Shown here: in pieces, positions 45,210 to 54,893 of the stretch
Position numbering within the stretch: position 1 is the stretch's first letter
Layout: each line of letters begins with the position of its first letter
From: Clostridium luticellarii
Lineage (GTDB): Bacteria; Bacillota; Clostridia; Clostridiales; Clostridiaceae
NCBI RefSeq assembly: GCF_002995845.1
Contig: NZ_PVXP01000006.1
Location: forward strand, 1-64,000
Direction: 5' to 3'
DNA length: 64,000 nucleotides
Program-made: the position numbers and the translations under genes
Notes under the pieces: generated by a model
The model's database searches: none
What the model saw: only the letters and a program-made list of their open reading frames with translations
Told to the model about the DNA's origin: nothing

Positions 45210-46196
45210 TTGGCTACTTTTATTCAAATGCCCACAGTCCCCTATAATAAAATGTATCAAAGACCTCAGCAGATAATGAGAAATTTAAGTGAGAGAGGTC
45301 ATACCGTATATTATAGGGATGATCTAAAGGGGGATTATTTTATAAAGATAAATAAAAGTTTGTATGAAGTGGGGACAGATTATAAAATAAAGGCGGAAAA
45401 ATTAAAAAGACCTGTAATACTATGGTGCTCTTCGCCTGAACAGGTTATCAGGATAAAAGAAATGGATTATGATTATATAGTATATGATATAGTGGATGAT
45501 TATTCACATGAATTTAAAGTCTGGAATGTATATGTAGAGGATATGCTGAAAGCGGCGGATATAGTATTTACAGCATCAGACAGGCTTTATCAAAAGTTTT
45601 TTCAGAGACATGGAAAGGTCTATTTAGTCAAAAATGGAGTTGATACGGATAATTTTTCCCTGGATAAAAACAAGATACCCCGGGATATTCCCAGAAGAAG
45701 AAGAATTGTAGGGTATGTAGGTGCCCTGGCTACATGGGTGGATTGGGATTTGGTCAGATATATATCAGACAGCAATTATGATTTTGTATTTATAGGGGCT
45801 AAATATGGAGATGTAAATGTAAATTTAAATAACAATATCTACTTTTTAGGTGAGAGAAAATATGAAGAACTTCCTTATTATATAAGCAATTTCAACTGCT
45901 GCATCATACCATTTAAAGTAAATGAAATGACCAATAGCTGCAATCCAATAAAGTTATATGAATATATGTCTCTGGGAAAGCCGGTGGTGAGCACTGCCAT
46001 AGAAGAGGCTGTCAAGGTGAAGAATAATTGTTATATATCAAGGGGAAATGATGATTTTATAGAGAACATAGTAAAATCAATTGAAGAAGACAATGAAGAT
46101 CTGGTCATTTCCAGAAGAAACTTTGCATTGAACAATAGCTGGGACAAAAGGGTGTCCTTCATAATCGAGAAATTGAAGCTGAATAACATATTGTAG
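45210..46196 (+). CDS. Glycosyltransferase, GT-B fold
   Basis: 328 aa from TTG 45210, behind GTGGAGGATG and 19 nt after the previous gene. N-terminal PYNKMYQRPQQIMRNLSERGHTV is typical of glycosyltransferases of the BcsE-like or WcaI-like GT1/GT4 group; the C-terminal half has VGYVGALATWVDWDLV, FLGERKYEELPYYISNF and IKLYEYMSLGKPVV. Substrates cannot be named. It probably acts in the same pathway as its neighbours. Confidence 0.82.
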   Translation: MATFIQMPTVPYNKMYQRPQQIMRNLSERGHTVYYRDDLKGDYFIKINKSLYEVGTDYKIKAEKLKRPVILWCSSPEQVIRIKEMDYDYIVYDIVDDYSHEFKVWNVYVEDMLKAADIVFTASDRLYQKFFQRHGKVYLVKNGVDTDNFSLDKNKIPRDIPRRRRIVGYVGALATWVDWDLVRYISDSNYDFVFIGAKYGDVNVNLNNNIYFLGERKYEELPYYISNFNCCIIPFKVNEMTNSCNPIKLYEYMSLGKPVVSTAIEEAVKVKNNCYISRGNDDFIENIVKSIEEDNEDLVISRRNFALNNSWDKRVSFIIEKLKLNNIL

Positions 46197-46209
46197 TATT
46201 TTTTAATAA

Positions 46210-46242
46210 TAGCAGTTTTGTCAGGAAACTGCTAAATTTATT
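46210..46242 (+). terminator. Weak terminator-like hairpin
   Basis: TAGCAGTTT pairs perfectly with AAACTGCTA around a 7-nt loop, then AATTTATTT. The T-run is poor. Confidence 0.4.
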
Positions 46243-46273
46243 TCAATATGATAGATAAAAAAAAGGTGAAAAT

Positions 46274-48457
46274 ATGGATAAAAATTTAAATAAAATCAAT
46301 TTGGAAAATTATGAAATAGACCAGGTTTGCAGTATGCTGAATGATGGATTAAAGTCTGATCCGCTAAATGTGAATTTGTTATATGCTCTAGCCGGATTAT
46401 GTGAAATTAAAAATAGATATATAAACGCTTATATTTTATATAAAAAGATAAGTAAGATCTCCAGTGGAATTGTTGGAAAAATAGCTAAAATAAAAATCAA
46501 TGAATATGAAAAATTGAATGTAATAGAAAAATACAACAGGAGAAAAAAAGTTTTGATTATTTCATATATATTTCCTCCGCTGGGCGGTTCGGGGGTGCAG
46601 AGGACTTTGAAGTTTGTAAAGTATTTGAGGGACTTTGATTATGAACCCATAGTTGTCACAGTTTTATGCTCTGAATTTATGCCCAGAGATGACAGCCTGC
46701 TTTATGAAATTCCAGAGGATGTTCAAATTGTCAGAATAGAAGATACAGTTGGATGCAGCAGGTACTATAAAGATTTTGTAGATCTGTATGGAGGAATTGT
46801 AAAAGATAATTATCTGATAGATCAATATGAAATAAAGCTGCTGGAGCTTCAGGATAATTTTGAGAAACTGGCCTTTGTCACAGATACGAATGCTGTTTGG
46901 GCAATGGAGGTATTGGACAAGATAGGAGATATTGTTGATTTTGATGGTATAGATTTAATTTATTCAACTTCCGGGCCCTATTCAGACCATGTAATAGGTT
47001 ATTATTTAAAGGAAAGATATGAAAAGCCCTGGATATCCGATTTTAGAGATGAGTGGACAAATAATCCCTATTTTGTACTTGATGATCAATCTCTATTATA
47101 TAAAATGCAGAGAAAAATGGAAGGCAATATATTGAAATATGCAGATGTTATATTGACAGTAAGTGAGATGTCCATGGAAAATTATATTGAGGAATTCAAT
47201 TTAGATCAAAACAGGATCAAAACCATTACCAATGGATATGATGAAGCCGATTTTGAAGATGTATTCATAGGTAATAGGAAAAATGATAAATTTACTGTAA
47301 TTTTTAATGGTTCCCTTTATCTGCAGATAGTTCCCTATTATTTTATAATTGCATTAAATGAACTTATAGAAGAGAAGAGTATTCAAAAAGACAAAATAGA
47401 TGTGGAATTTGTGGGAAAAATTGAAGAAAACATCTTGAACAGAATTGTTGAATTGGATAAATACGGAATAGTAAGTATAAAAAATTATATGAGTCATATG
47501 GAGAGTTTAAAGAATGCCGGAAAGGCCGATCTGCTCCTTTTGATAATTGGAAAAGATTCCAGGCTGAAGTCAGTATATACGGGCAAGGTTTTTGAATATT
47601 TAAGGTTATGCAGAAAAATAATGTCCCTGTCTCCTGAGGGAAGTTTGGTGGAAAAACTAATTGAGAAAACCCATAGGGGTAAAAATTTTGAAATTGATGA
47701 CATTCAGGGAATGAAGCAATATATATTAGAAATTTATGAGAAATGGAAATATGGACAGTTGGGAGAGCTGAAGATGGATTCTAAAATCAGCAGATATGAG
47801 AGAAGAAAATTGACTGAGGTTTTGACAACTGTGTTTGATGGAGTGATTTCCAAAGTTCCTGAAAATGTTCCTGATTCCAAAGAAAAACAGGGAGCATTTT
47901 ATAATTCCGTATATGAAAGCGGCGGGTGGAATGAAACCTATTTTAAGCATTACAGTGAAACGCAGTATTTTCCCATCTGGAGCAAATCTCTGGAGATCAT
48001 CAAGAATATAGGCAATGTGAAGATAATAGATATAGGCTGCGGAGTTGGTCAGTTTGCCAATTTTGTATTTGACAGCGGCATAACCAATTATAAGGGAATA
48101 GACTTCAGTGAGGAGGCAGTTAAAATGGCCAAAATAAGGAATGACAAATACAGAAATTTGTTTAAAGTTGACAATGCATATACCTCTGATATAGTAAATG
48201 GTGACTACAATACTGCTGTTATGTTTGAGGTACTGGAGCACCTAAATGATGATATAGGATTGATAAAAAGGCTAAAAACCGGTTCAAATATTATATTTTC
48301 TGTTCCCAATTTTTATTCTGCGGGTCATGTAAGATGGTTTAATTCAAAGATGGATATATTGAAAAGATATAATGCTGCTGTGCATGTTGACAACATCTAT
48401 ATTTTTAATATTGGAAAAAACAATAGAATCTATCTGGTGTGGGGAATTAAATCCTAG
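46274..48457 (+). CDS. Fusion: TPR-like segment + glycosyltransferase + methyltransferase
   Basis: 727 aa. Residues 1-80 are a short TPR-like helical segment. Residues 88-490 are a GT-B glycosyltransferase (ISYIFPPLGGSGVQRTLKFVKYL, KPWISDFRDEWTNNP, KVFEYLRLCRKIM). The last 185 residues are a class I S-adenosylmethionine methyltransferase (IIDIGCGVGQFANFV, YKGIDFSEEAVKMAK, FEVLEHLNDD). A single chain could add a sugar and methylate it, or methylate the acceptor. The fusion points look intact, with no frameshift. Confidence 0.85.
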   Translation: MDKNLNKINLENYEIDQVCSMLNDGLKSDPLNVNLLYALAGLCEIKNRYINAYILYKKISKISSGIVGKIAKIKINEYEKLNVIEKYNRRKKVLIISYIFPPLGGSGVQRTLKFVKYLRDFDYEPIVVTVLCSEFMPRDDSLLYEIPEDVQIVRIEDTVGCSRYYKDFVDLYGGIVKDNYLIDQYEIKLLELQDNFEKLAFVTDTNAVWAMEVLDKIGDIVDFDGIDLIYSTSGPYSDHVIGYYLKERYEKPWISDFRDEWTNNPYFVLDDQSLLYKMQRKMEGNILKYADVILTVSEMSMENYIEEFNLDQNRIKTITNGYDEADFEDVFIGNRKNDKFTVIFNGSLYLQIVPYYFIIALNELIEEKSIQKDKIDVEFVGKIEENILNRIVELDKYGIVSIKNYMSHMESLKNAGKADLLLLIIGKDSRLKSVYTGKVFEYLRLCRKIMSLSPEGSLVEKLIEKTHRGKNFEIDDIQGMKQYILEIYEKWKYGQLGELKMDSKISRYERRKLTEVLTTVFDGVISKVPENVPDSKEKQGAFYNSVYESGGWNETYFKHYSETQYFPIWSKSLEIIKNIGNVKIIDIGCGVGQFANFVFDSGITNYKGIDFSEEAVKMAKIRNDKYRNLFKVDNAYTSDIVNGDYNTAVMFEVLEHLNDDIGLIKRLKTGSNIIFSVPNFYSAGHVRWFNSKMDILKRYNAAVHVDNIYIFNIGKNNRIYLVWGIKS

Positions 48458-48463
48458 TTTTTG

Positions 48464-48502
48464 GGCATATAATTTAAAAATAAATTATATGCCTAAATTT
48501 TT
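48464..48502 (+). terminator. Terminator of the glycosyltransferase operon
   Basis: GGCATATAATTT pairs perfectly with AAATTATATGCC around a 6-nt loop, then TAAATTTTT. It overlaps the last codons of the convergent minus-strand gene. Confidence 0.7.
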
Positions 48503-49564
48503 AAAGTATTGTTTATTAAAAAGTATACGTTTATCATTGGGTCTGAATTTACCGGCCATTTCGTTATGATCACATGCCAGTTTATGATTTCCAAGTCTGT
48601 CGTAGCATACACACAGTTGAAGATGGGGGAGCCAGGTCCAGCAGGCATCATTAAAAAATCCAAGACTGTTTTTAGGCTTTTCCAGTTTCAAAGCCATTTC
48701 ATACCAGAATACAGCCTGGGCTAATTTATTTTCATATATAAATGAGAAACCAATTCTGCAGCAGCCTTCAGCTCTGGGATTATCATATTCAAAACTTTTG
48801 AATACATATTTTCTGGCATCCTCAGGTTTATTTACTGACAGATAATAATCGGCAATATTATTGCATACCCTGATTTTATCTTCCGACCATCCTTCATTTG
48901 AATCCAGAAATTTAGAATAATACTGAATGGCTTCAATATATCTACTATGATCATAAAGTTCATGTCCATAGTAGAGAATATCCCTTAAAGAAAAATGAAT
49001 TCCTTCTTTTATCTTGCTTTCATAAATTTCAATATTGCGATTTGGCTTATAACTTATTTTGCCATGGGTTATATTGATATTGGAATCAAATGTTTTTCCG
49101 TATACTTCTAAATATTCATGGACAAAACCTATCCATTTAAAATTCTTTGAAGCCTTTACCAGTCTATTTCGTCTGTAGCTTAAAGTGATATTTCCGTATT
49201 CATCAAATCCTGTATTGTATTTCATGGTTACGGAATCTAAAGAGGTATCAAAGGATTTTTTCATAGCTTTAAATTTTTCTATATCTTCAGGGAGTAAAAT
49301 ATCATCTGCATCAAGCCATAATATATAATCCTTGGTTGCTTTGGCAAATGAGAAATTTCTTGCTGCCGAAAAGTTGTCTATCCATTTAAAATCATATATT
49401 TTATCGGTAAATTCTCTACATATATCCTTTGTATTATCGGAAGATCCGGTATCCACTATTATAATTTCATCCACCATATTTTTAACTGATGACAGACAGC
49501 GCCTTATTGTATTACTTTCGTTTTTTACTATCATGCACAGGCTTATATTTATGGAATGTTCCAA
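48485..49564 (-). CDS. Glycosyltransferase family 2 with TPR-like C-terminus
   Basis: 359 aa from TTG 49564, 8 nt after GGAG. The GT2 domain (1-190) has LCMIVKNESNTIRRCL, EIIIVDTGSSDNTKDI, the metal-binding DADD in LWLDADDILL and WIGFVHEYLEV. The C-terminal 150 residues form TPR-like helices. This layout resembles SunS-type peptide glycosyltransferases and other GT2-TPR enzymes that modify proteins. It is convergent with the glycosyltransferase operon. Confidence 0.85.
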   Translation of the reverse strand: MEHSINISLCMIVKNESNTIRRCLSSVKNMVDEIIIVDTGSSDNTKDICREFTDKIYDFKWIDNFSAARNFSFAKATKDYILWLDADDILLPEDIEKFKAMKKSFDTSLDSVTMKYNTGFDEYGNITLSYRRNRLVKASKNFKWIGFVHEYLEVYGKTFDSNINITHGKISYKPNRNIEIYESKIKEGIHFSLRDILYYGHELYDHSRYIEAIQYYSKFLDSNEGWSEDKIRVCNNIADYYLSVNKPEDARKYVFKSFEYDNPRAEGCCRIGFSFIYENKLAQAVFWYEMALKLEKPKNSLGFFNDACWTWLPHLQLCVCYDRLGNHKLACDHNEMAGKFRPNDKRILFNKQYFKNLGI

Positions 49565-49732
49565 TATATCATCTCCATTCTTATGCTTAGATATCAGAAT
49601 TCAGACATCAAATTAGAGTTTTACTTTCTTATTTTATAATATGTTTTTTATATTATATGTGATTTCACATTGTAGAAATTTATTCGAATGCTACCACGAA
49701 ATTGTTTAAATGGTGTCGAATGAAAAATGGCC

Positions 49733-49756
49733 GTAATTGCCGGCCATAAATTGATG
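49733..49756 (-). terminator. Terminator of the LysE / B3-B4 operon
   Basis: Read on the minus strand: TGGCCG (49756-49751) and CGGCCA (49743-49738) form the stem, followed by TTTTT (49737-49733). The remainder of the 49565-49847 gap is AT-rich and holds a short ATGTGA-TT-TCACAT palindrome near 49657; no gene is seen. Confidence 0.72.
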
Positions 49757-49847
49757 TGATTTTTTGAAACTATGTATTTTACTTAACATATGCTTACTTC
49801 ACTTATAAATTACTTTTTTTATTTGTTATATGGATGTGAAAAAGAAA

Positions 49848-50462
49848 TTATAATGGACTTAACGCAAGCTGGACTGCAAAAATAACGAAAATAATTCCAA
49901 AGAATTTCTCGAGCAAATTCATTTTTTTCGGAGATCTGATTATCAACTTTTTAGCAGTTCCCGCGAGTATTCCATAACCAATAAAAACGACAAGAGTAAG
50001 AAGCATAAATGTTAGTCCATATATTAAGCTCTCAATAACATAATCCTCTCCGTTTGAATTTATATATTGCGGTAAAAACGAAAAAAAGAACAATGTTAGT
50101 TTTGGATTTAAAAGATTTATCAGTATTCCACGACGAACTATGGAAACAGAGCTATATTCCGTTTTCATATTTTCCAATTCTAGTTTTGTTTTGGAGAGAA
50201 TCATACGTGCGCCAAGGTACAGTAAATATAATACGCCAAGTAATTTCATAATCGTAAATGCTTCACTGCTCATTTTTACAAGTAATGAAGAGAGAGCAAT
50301 ACTTATGCACAGGTGTGGAACAATTCCTGCTGTACAGCTAAATGCAGCAATCATACTTGCTTTTTTACCTTTAGAAATCCCAACAGAAATTGTATATATG
50401 ACCCCTGTACCAGGGATTAAAATGATAATAAATGACGTAATGAAAAAAGTATATGTGTTCAT
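49848..50462 (-). CDS. LysE/RhtB-family amino-acid exporter
   Basis: 204 aa, six predicted membrane helices. The N-terminal signature FIIILIPGTGVIYTISVGISKGKKA and LLGVLYLLYLGARMI, with NLLNPKLTLFFFSFLPQY, mark the LysE superfamily. Members export amino acids such as lysine, arginine, threonine or homoserine lactone. It overlaps the upstream B3/B4 gene by 4 nt (ATGA), so the two are coupled. The specific substrate is unknown. Confidence 0.88.
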   Translation of the reverse strand: MNTYTFFITSFIIILIPGTGVIYTISVGISKGKKASMIAAFSCTAGIVPHLCISIALSSLLVKMSSEAFTIMKLLGVLYLLYLGARMILSKTKLELENMKTEYSSVSIVRRGILINLLNPKLTLFFFSFLPQYINSNGEDYVIESLIYGLTFMLLTLVVFIGYGILAGTAKKLIIRSPKKMNLLEKFFGIIFVIFAVQLALSPL

Positions 50463-51163
50463 TGATTTTCGCCGCCTTGCATAGCTGACGTACCGATTAC
50501 TCTCATATCTATAGGAACTGTATCAGGTGCAAATACACGAACATATCTCAACAGAGTTTCAAGCCCTTTTTCTATATGGTATTTGTCCAGCCCGGGAACC
50601 CCATCAATCAAGAAAAGTACATCTTTTGTTTCTTTGGTTATACGTGTAGTATCATCTTGACCATAAATAATACTTAAAATATACATCTTCTGATCTTTAA
50701 GACAAATATCCTTTGGTTTCAATACAATACTATGACTCCCTGCACCCGAATAGGTTTCACCGCCTTGCGACATCTTTATTGTGAGAGGAAGATGGCATTT
50801 TTTTAGGTCATGACCTGCAATGAGCAATGATGTTTTCAGCTCTGCCATAAACAGGACTTGAACCAATGGGATTGTATCTGGAAAATCTTTTCCGTTTAGA
50901 ATAGATTCGAGCTGGAGCAGCACATGATATGTCTTTTTAAATTTCTTGTAATAGCGGGCATAAGGCTTTACTACCTCATCAGTTTCACAAAAAACTTTTC
51001 TGTCATAATTTGAATGGGAACTGCGAATACTCTCCAACTCATCATAAGTAAATCTGTGAAAAGCCTCTTTCCCGCCAGGCTGCTCATGAAAGTTTTGCAA
51101 AACAAGTATTCCGAAAAATGTATTCTGATATTGGTTATTCATATTGGGATGTATTTCAATCAT
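50459..51163 (-). CDS. Free-standing B3/B4 (PheRS-beta editing-like) domain protein
   Basis: 234 aa. The chain matches the solo B3/4 domain family related to the editing domain of phenylalanyl-tRNA synthetase beta: YARYYKKFKKTYHVLLQLESIL near residue 70, IPLVQVLFMAELKTSLLIAGHDL, then GSHSIVLKPKDICLKDQ and DDTTRITKETKDVLFLIDG. Members may hydrolyse wrongly charged tRNA or act on free amino-acid derivatives; this is not proved. It is coupled to a LysE exporter and divergent from a MocR regulator. Start ATG 51163 has AGGAGGAC upstream. Confidence 0.72.
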   Translation of the reverse strand: MIEIHPNMNNQYQNTFFGILVLQNFHEQPGGKEAFHRFTYDELESIRSSHSNYDRKVFCETDEVVKPYARYYKKFKKTYHVLLQLESILNGKDFPDTIPLVQVLFMAELKTSLLIAGHDLKKCHLPLTIKMSQGGETYSGAGSHSIVLKPKDICLKDQKMYILSIIYGQDDTTRITKETKDVLFLIDGVPGLDKYHIEKGLETLLRYVRVFAPDTVPIDMRVIGTSAMQGGENQ

Positions 51164-51222
51164 TTTTTGTCCTCCTGATTTTACTTTAGTTTCATTCTGT
51201 AATATAATTTATCACAAAAGAT

Positions 51223-51265
51223 TGGTTCAAATAAGGTCCACATTTTACATATTTTTATAGAACCA
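51223..51265. promoter_or_regulatory. Possible operator in the divergent MocR intergenic region
   Basis: TGGTTC (51223-51228) and GAACCA (51260-51265) are inverted copies 31 nt apart, just upstream of the MocR gene. MocR/PdxR regulators bind repeats in such divergent regions. Low information; offered as a candidate. Confidence 0.3.
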
Positions 51266-51285
51266 CTTTAGGAAGAAGATTATAC

Positions 51286-52677
51286 ATGATTTACATAAAT
51301 ATTGATAGAGAATCGAAGGATTCTCTTGCAAAGCAAATATATAGTTTCATTAAAGAATCTGTACTTTGTGGTACAGTACATCCAGGAGAAAAGTTGCCTT
51401 CATCACGAGAATTGTCTAATTATCTAAATGTGGCAAGAAATATTGTGGTTGAAAGCTATGAACAACTGATAGCCGAAGGATATGTCTATTCAAAAAGTGG
51501 TTCTGGTACTTATATTTCTGAGGGTGTTCAATTTCAAAGAGTAAAAATAGGAAATATACAAAAACAGAAAAATGATAAAAAATACCAGAGTACCAATATT
51601 ATATCATTTCGCACGGGTATTCCTGATTTAGGAGAAATTCCAATCAAAAAATGGGCACAAATGTATCATAATATTGCCCTCGACATAAAGTCATTTCAAA
51701 TGGATTATCAAAATTCTTTTGGTGATTATGAATTGAGAACGCAGATTTCACTCTATTTAAATCGTGCCAGAGGTGCTTGCACATATCCAGAGAATATTTT
51801 GATAACAAATGGTGCTGCTCAATCGTTTAGCTTATTGTGTCAGCTAGTACCTTCTGATTGCTATGCTTTAGTTGAAAACCCCTTAAGTTATGGTATTCTT
51901 CATACTTTGGAAAGTAATCATGTGCAAATAAGACCGATGAGACTTGATGAACATGGTATGGTTACATCTGAATTACCAGATAATCCGCCTAGACTTATTT
52001 TCACCACTCCAAGTCATCAATTTCCCACGGGTGTTATTCTTCCTGCTGGAAGAAGAATTGAAATGATAAGATATGCTGAAAAACACAATACCTACATTGT
52101 TGAAGATGATTATGACAGTGAGTTTCGGTTTGATGGAAATCCGATACAATCCATGCAGTATTTGGACCCTGAACGGGTTATCTACGTAGGGACTTTTTCT
52201 AAGACCCTCATGCCAGCGTTACGTATAGGATATATGGTTTTACCCAATTCCATTTGCAAGCAGATGAAAGATGCAAAATTTGTGGCAGACCTGCACTCTC
52301 CAACCCTTGAACAATTGACATTGGCGAAGTTTATTGAAAATGGCATTTTTGAATATCATATTAGGAAAATGAGAAAATTATATTTAAAAAAAAGAAACCA
52401 TTTAATTTGCTGCCTTAATCGTACATTTGGTAATCATGTGACAATCTCTGGTGCAGAAGCAGGTCTGCATTTTGTGGTATCTTTTGATAATACATGTTTT
52501 GACAATACTCTTATGCATAAAATTGAAAACAAAGGGATACAGATTACTGCAATTAATAAACACTATTTATCTACGGAACTTTGTACACCATATGATCATT
52601 CTCTCATTTTCGGTTATGGAAATACTAAAATTCAAGAAATGGAGAAAGGAATAAAAATCTTATCATCTATGTTGTAA
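51286..52677 (+). CDS. MocR/PdxR-type GntR regulator with aminotransferase domain
   Basis: 463 aa. Residues 1-75 are a GntR winged helix (SLAKQIYSFIKESVLCGTVHPGEKLPSSRELSNYL). After a linker, residues 105-463 are a fold type I aminotransferase domain with EDDYDSEFRFDG and the PLP lysine in YVGTFSKTLMPALRIGY. Such proteins use bound PLP, often with an amino acid or amine, to switch transcription of neighbouring genes. It faces the B3/B4-LysE operon, which is the probable target. G+C and gene order do not suggest recent transfer. Confidence 0.92.
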   Translation: MIYINIDRESKDSLAKQIYSFIKESVLCGTVHPGEKLPSSRELSNYLNVARNIVVESYEQLIAEGYVYSKSGSGTYISEGVQFQRVKIGNIQKQKNDKKYQSTNIISFRTGIPDLGEIPIKKWAQMYHNIALDIKSFQMDYQNSFGDYELRTQISLYLNRARGACTYPENILITNGAAQSFSLLCQLVPSDCYALVENPLSYGILHTLESNHVQIRPMRLDEHGMVTSELPDNPPRLIFTTPSHQFPTGVILPAGRRIEMIRYAEKHNTYIVEDDYDSEFRFDGNPIQSMQYLDPERVIYVGTFSKTLMPALRIGYMVLPNSICKQMKDAKFVADLHSPTLEQLTLAKFIENGIFEYHIRKMRKLYLKKRNHLICCLNRTFGNHVTISGAEAGLHFVVSFDNTCFDNTLMHKIENKGIQITAINKHYLSTELCTPYDHSLIFGYGNTKIQEMEKGIKILSSML

Positions 52678-52710
52678 TATACTATTAGAATCTTTTGTTT
52701 TTTATTCTAT

Positions 52711-52962
52711 TTAGTGAAGTGTACAAAACGGCAAGCAGACAAGTGTATTGGAACTTGCATATTGTGAGATCATAGCTGATTTTGAGGGTAGAGACCCTGC
52801 GTCAGCCGTGGCTGGGTAACATTCATAGGCGATAATCAAATCATCGTTGCGGATCTTGTTTGAATTTTTTATGTAGTCAAATCTATTCTTTGAGATTTCG
52901 ATGATGGTTATATCACTCCCTATATGATGAGTTATAAAGCAGGTGGTTGCTATGTGTGTTCC
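52711..52962 (-). pseudogene. Unrecognised coding relic without start codon
   Basis: An 83-codon open frame runs from just after a TGA (52963-52965) to the TAA at 52711-52713 with no usable start or ribosome site. The peptide looks protein-like (ITHHIGSDITIIEISKNRF, DDLIIAYECYPATADAG, SQYASSNTLVCLPFCT), and the G+C is higher than the flanks. I do not recognise a family. The rest of the 52678-53102 gap holds the terminator at 53042-53085 and nothing else visible. Confidence 0.4.
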
Positions 52963-53029
52963 TCAAATAAACTCTCATATTTGAACTTTAATATTTAAAT
53001 AAGTGCCTGAATAATTGTTGGGTTTATGT

Positions 53030-53085
53030 AGATTTGAAAAAAAGCCATTTTTCTATAAAAATAATTTTTATAGAAAAATGGCTTG
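53030..53085. terminator. Bidirectional terminator after the collagen-like gene
   Basis: A perfect stem of about 20 bp (AGCCATTTTTCTATAAAAA / TTTTTATAGAAAAATGGCT, 53043-53083) has a tiny loop. On the minus strand it is followed by TTTTTTTC, serving the collagen-like gene. Confidence 0.85.
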
Positions 53086-53102
53086 TTTATTAGAAGATTA
53101 AA

Positions 53103-54719
53103 TTAATCAATATTTACACCAGCGCTGGCATAACCTGCAATTGTTGTAGCCAAATCCAGGCCAGCTGTCACATCTGCGGAAAATACCATTAACAGTCTAG
53201 TGCCCGTAGTTACTGGTATTGACAGTCCGGAAATAGAAGCACTGCTGACAGAACCAATTGAAACTATATCTGTTAGTGCCGGAGACAATGTCACAGAAGC
53301 ACCTGGAATTGGAGTAAAAATGTTGTCAGGAGTGGTTGATCGATATAATTGAGCCGTAATACTTACAGTTGAACCTAGAAGGGTCAATGATGCCGTGGTA
53401 CTGAAATATGCGGCTATTGAAGTAATGGTACCTGTACGGGGAACTGAAAGTGCAAGGTTAAGCAAAGTACCTGCAGCACCTGTTAAATCAATAGTACCAC
53501 TGCCTGAAACATTAATACCAGTAGCGGCATTTCCAAATCCGACCAGACTCACGGTGCCTAACAATCCGCTTAAAACAGTGGTTAATGAAGTTGGAACACC
53601 TGATGCAAATGGAACTATAGCACCACCTCCGCCAGTAGCGCCCGTAGGCCCGGTAATACCTTGAACACCCTGAGGACCAGTAGCACCTGTCGGTCCAGTA
53701 GGTCCAGTAAGTCCTGTTGGTCCTGTCGGCCCGGTAGCACCTTGAATGCCTTGAGGTCCGGTAATGCCCTGAGGACCAGTAGCCCCCGTAGGTCCAGTTA
53801 CGCCTTGGATTCCTTGAGGTCCAGTCGGTCCAGTGGCTCCTGTAACACCCTGGATACCTTGAGGACCAGTTATACCCTGGATACCTTGGAGTCCCTGAGG
53901 ACCGGTAGCACCAGTCGGCCCGGTAGCACCCGTAGGCCCGGTAATGCCCTGGATGCCCTGAGGCCCAGTAGCACCCATAGGTCCGGTTACACCCTGAATA
54001 CCCTGAGGACCGGTAGCACCGGTTGGACCAGTCGGCCCTGTCGGCCCAGTAACACCTTGAATGCCTTGAGGCCCAGTAGCGCCGGTTGGCCCGGTAGCTC
54101 CAGTAGGCCCTTGAGGCCCTGTAGGTCCGGTAGGACCAGTTGGACATACTACTGGTGGCTTACAAGGATCATAGCAGTAGTCATACTCTATTAATAAATA
54201 AGGTGAGTAGCTTCCTCTACTGCTGTCATAACCTATTATAGTGTTTGTAACAACATTTTCTGACGATTTAGCAAGGGTAATTCCATTATTTGAAGTTGAA
54301 TTATTGTACCAGTTGATAACTAAATCTGTAATATCTATTTTAATATAATCACCAACATCCTTATCTGATATTATTTTATTATATTGAGTTGCGGAAATAT
54401 TGGGGGCATTGTTCCAGGTAACTGAACTTTCGTCAAAATCACTTAGATTGTTATAAACAGTTACTTGCTGGCATGGCTGCTGGCAATCGGATTGCTCTTT
54501 TCGATTTACATAAAGGTATAAAGCTGCGCTGGCTATTGTACTTCTGGAAGGTATTGAACCAGCAATATCGAATTTTAATAGGCTTCTATAATCATCTGGA
54601 CATCCATTGTATTGAACATATTCTCCCGTATACAAAAAAGGTGATGAAACAAAATTTCTATTTGAAAAGAATTGAGAGATATATACGTCATCAGTTGGAT
54701 AAGCCGTGTAAAAAGCCAT
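53103..54719 (-). CDS. DNRLRE-collagen-BclB exosporium-type protein
   Basis: 538 aa, ATG behind GTGAGGAGGATG. Residues 1-182 are a DNRLRE domain (beta-rich, with [23 protein letters not shown] and a final LIEYDY). Residues 193-363 are about 57 uninterrupted Gly-X-Y triplets, mostly GPT, GAT, GPQ and GIQ, typical of bacterial collagen rich in threonine for O-glycosylation. Residues 366-538 match the BclB-type C-terminal domain ([24 protein letters not shown], a Ser/Thr/Gly beta sandwich). It is likely a spore-surface fibre. No signal peptide is seen, which fits assembly from the mother cell. Confidence 0.85.
   Translation of the reverse strand: MAFYTAYPTDDVYISQFFSNRNFVSSPFLYTGEYVQYNGCPDDYRSLLKFDIAGSIPSRSTIASAALYLYVNRKEQSDCQQPCQQVTVYNNLSDFDESSVTWNNAPNISATQYNKIISDKDVGDYIKIDITDLVINWYNNSTSNNGITLAKSSENVVTNTIIGYDSSRGSYSPYLLIEYDYCYDPCKPPVVCPTGPTGPTGPQGPTGATGPTGATGPQGIQGVTGPTGPTGPTGATGPQGIQGVTGPMGATGPQGIQGITGPTGATGPTGATGPQGLQGIQGITGPQGIQGVTGATGPTGPQGIQGVTGPTGATGPQGITGPQGIQGATGPTGPTGLTGPTGPTGATGPQGVQGITGPTGATGGGGAIVPFASGVPTSLTTVLSGLLGTVSLVGFGNAATGINVSGSGTIDLTGAAGTLLNLALSVPRTGTITSIAAYFSTTASLTLLGSTVSITAQLYRSTTPDNIFTPIPGASVTLSPALTDIVSIGSVSSASISGLSIPVTTGTRLLMVFSADVTAGLDLATTIAGYASAGVNID
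53628..54143 (-). repeat. Gly-X-Y coding repeats (collagen region)
   Basis: Nine-base-period repeats encode the collagen triplets of the gene above; larger units such as [16 protein letters not shown] recur. Such arrays shift in length by slippage and recombination, so copy number may vary between strains. Confidence 0.9.
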
Positions 54720-54893
54720 AGATCATCCTCCTCACTTTTCGAGTATTACTCTCTTGTATAATAATTTAAAACTGCTTCAATTATAATATATAAATTTTTT
54801 AGAGCTTTTGTTACATTTTTTAGGTATCCATTGATTATATTTGTAAAATACTGTCGATAATTATACCCATCATATAAGTAAAATTATGAATTT

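Noticed and set aside
53628-54143. Regular short repeats resembling a CRISPR array or tandem satellite
   Set aside because: The period is 9 bases and the frame encodes unbroken Gly-X-Y triplets, so it is collagen coding sequence; there are no spacers.
53395-54194. Open frames opposite the collagen-like gene
   Set aside because: They are antisense shadows of the repetitive Gly-X-Y codons, rich in Ser, Arg and Thr, with no ribosome site.
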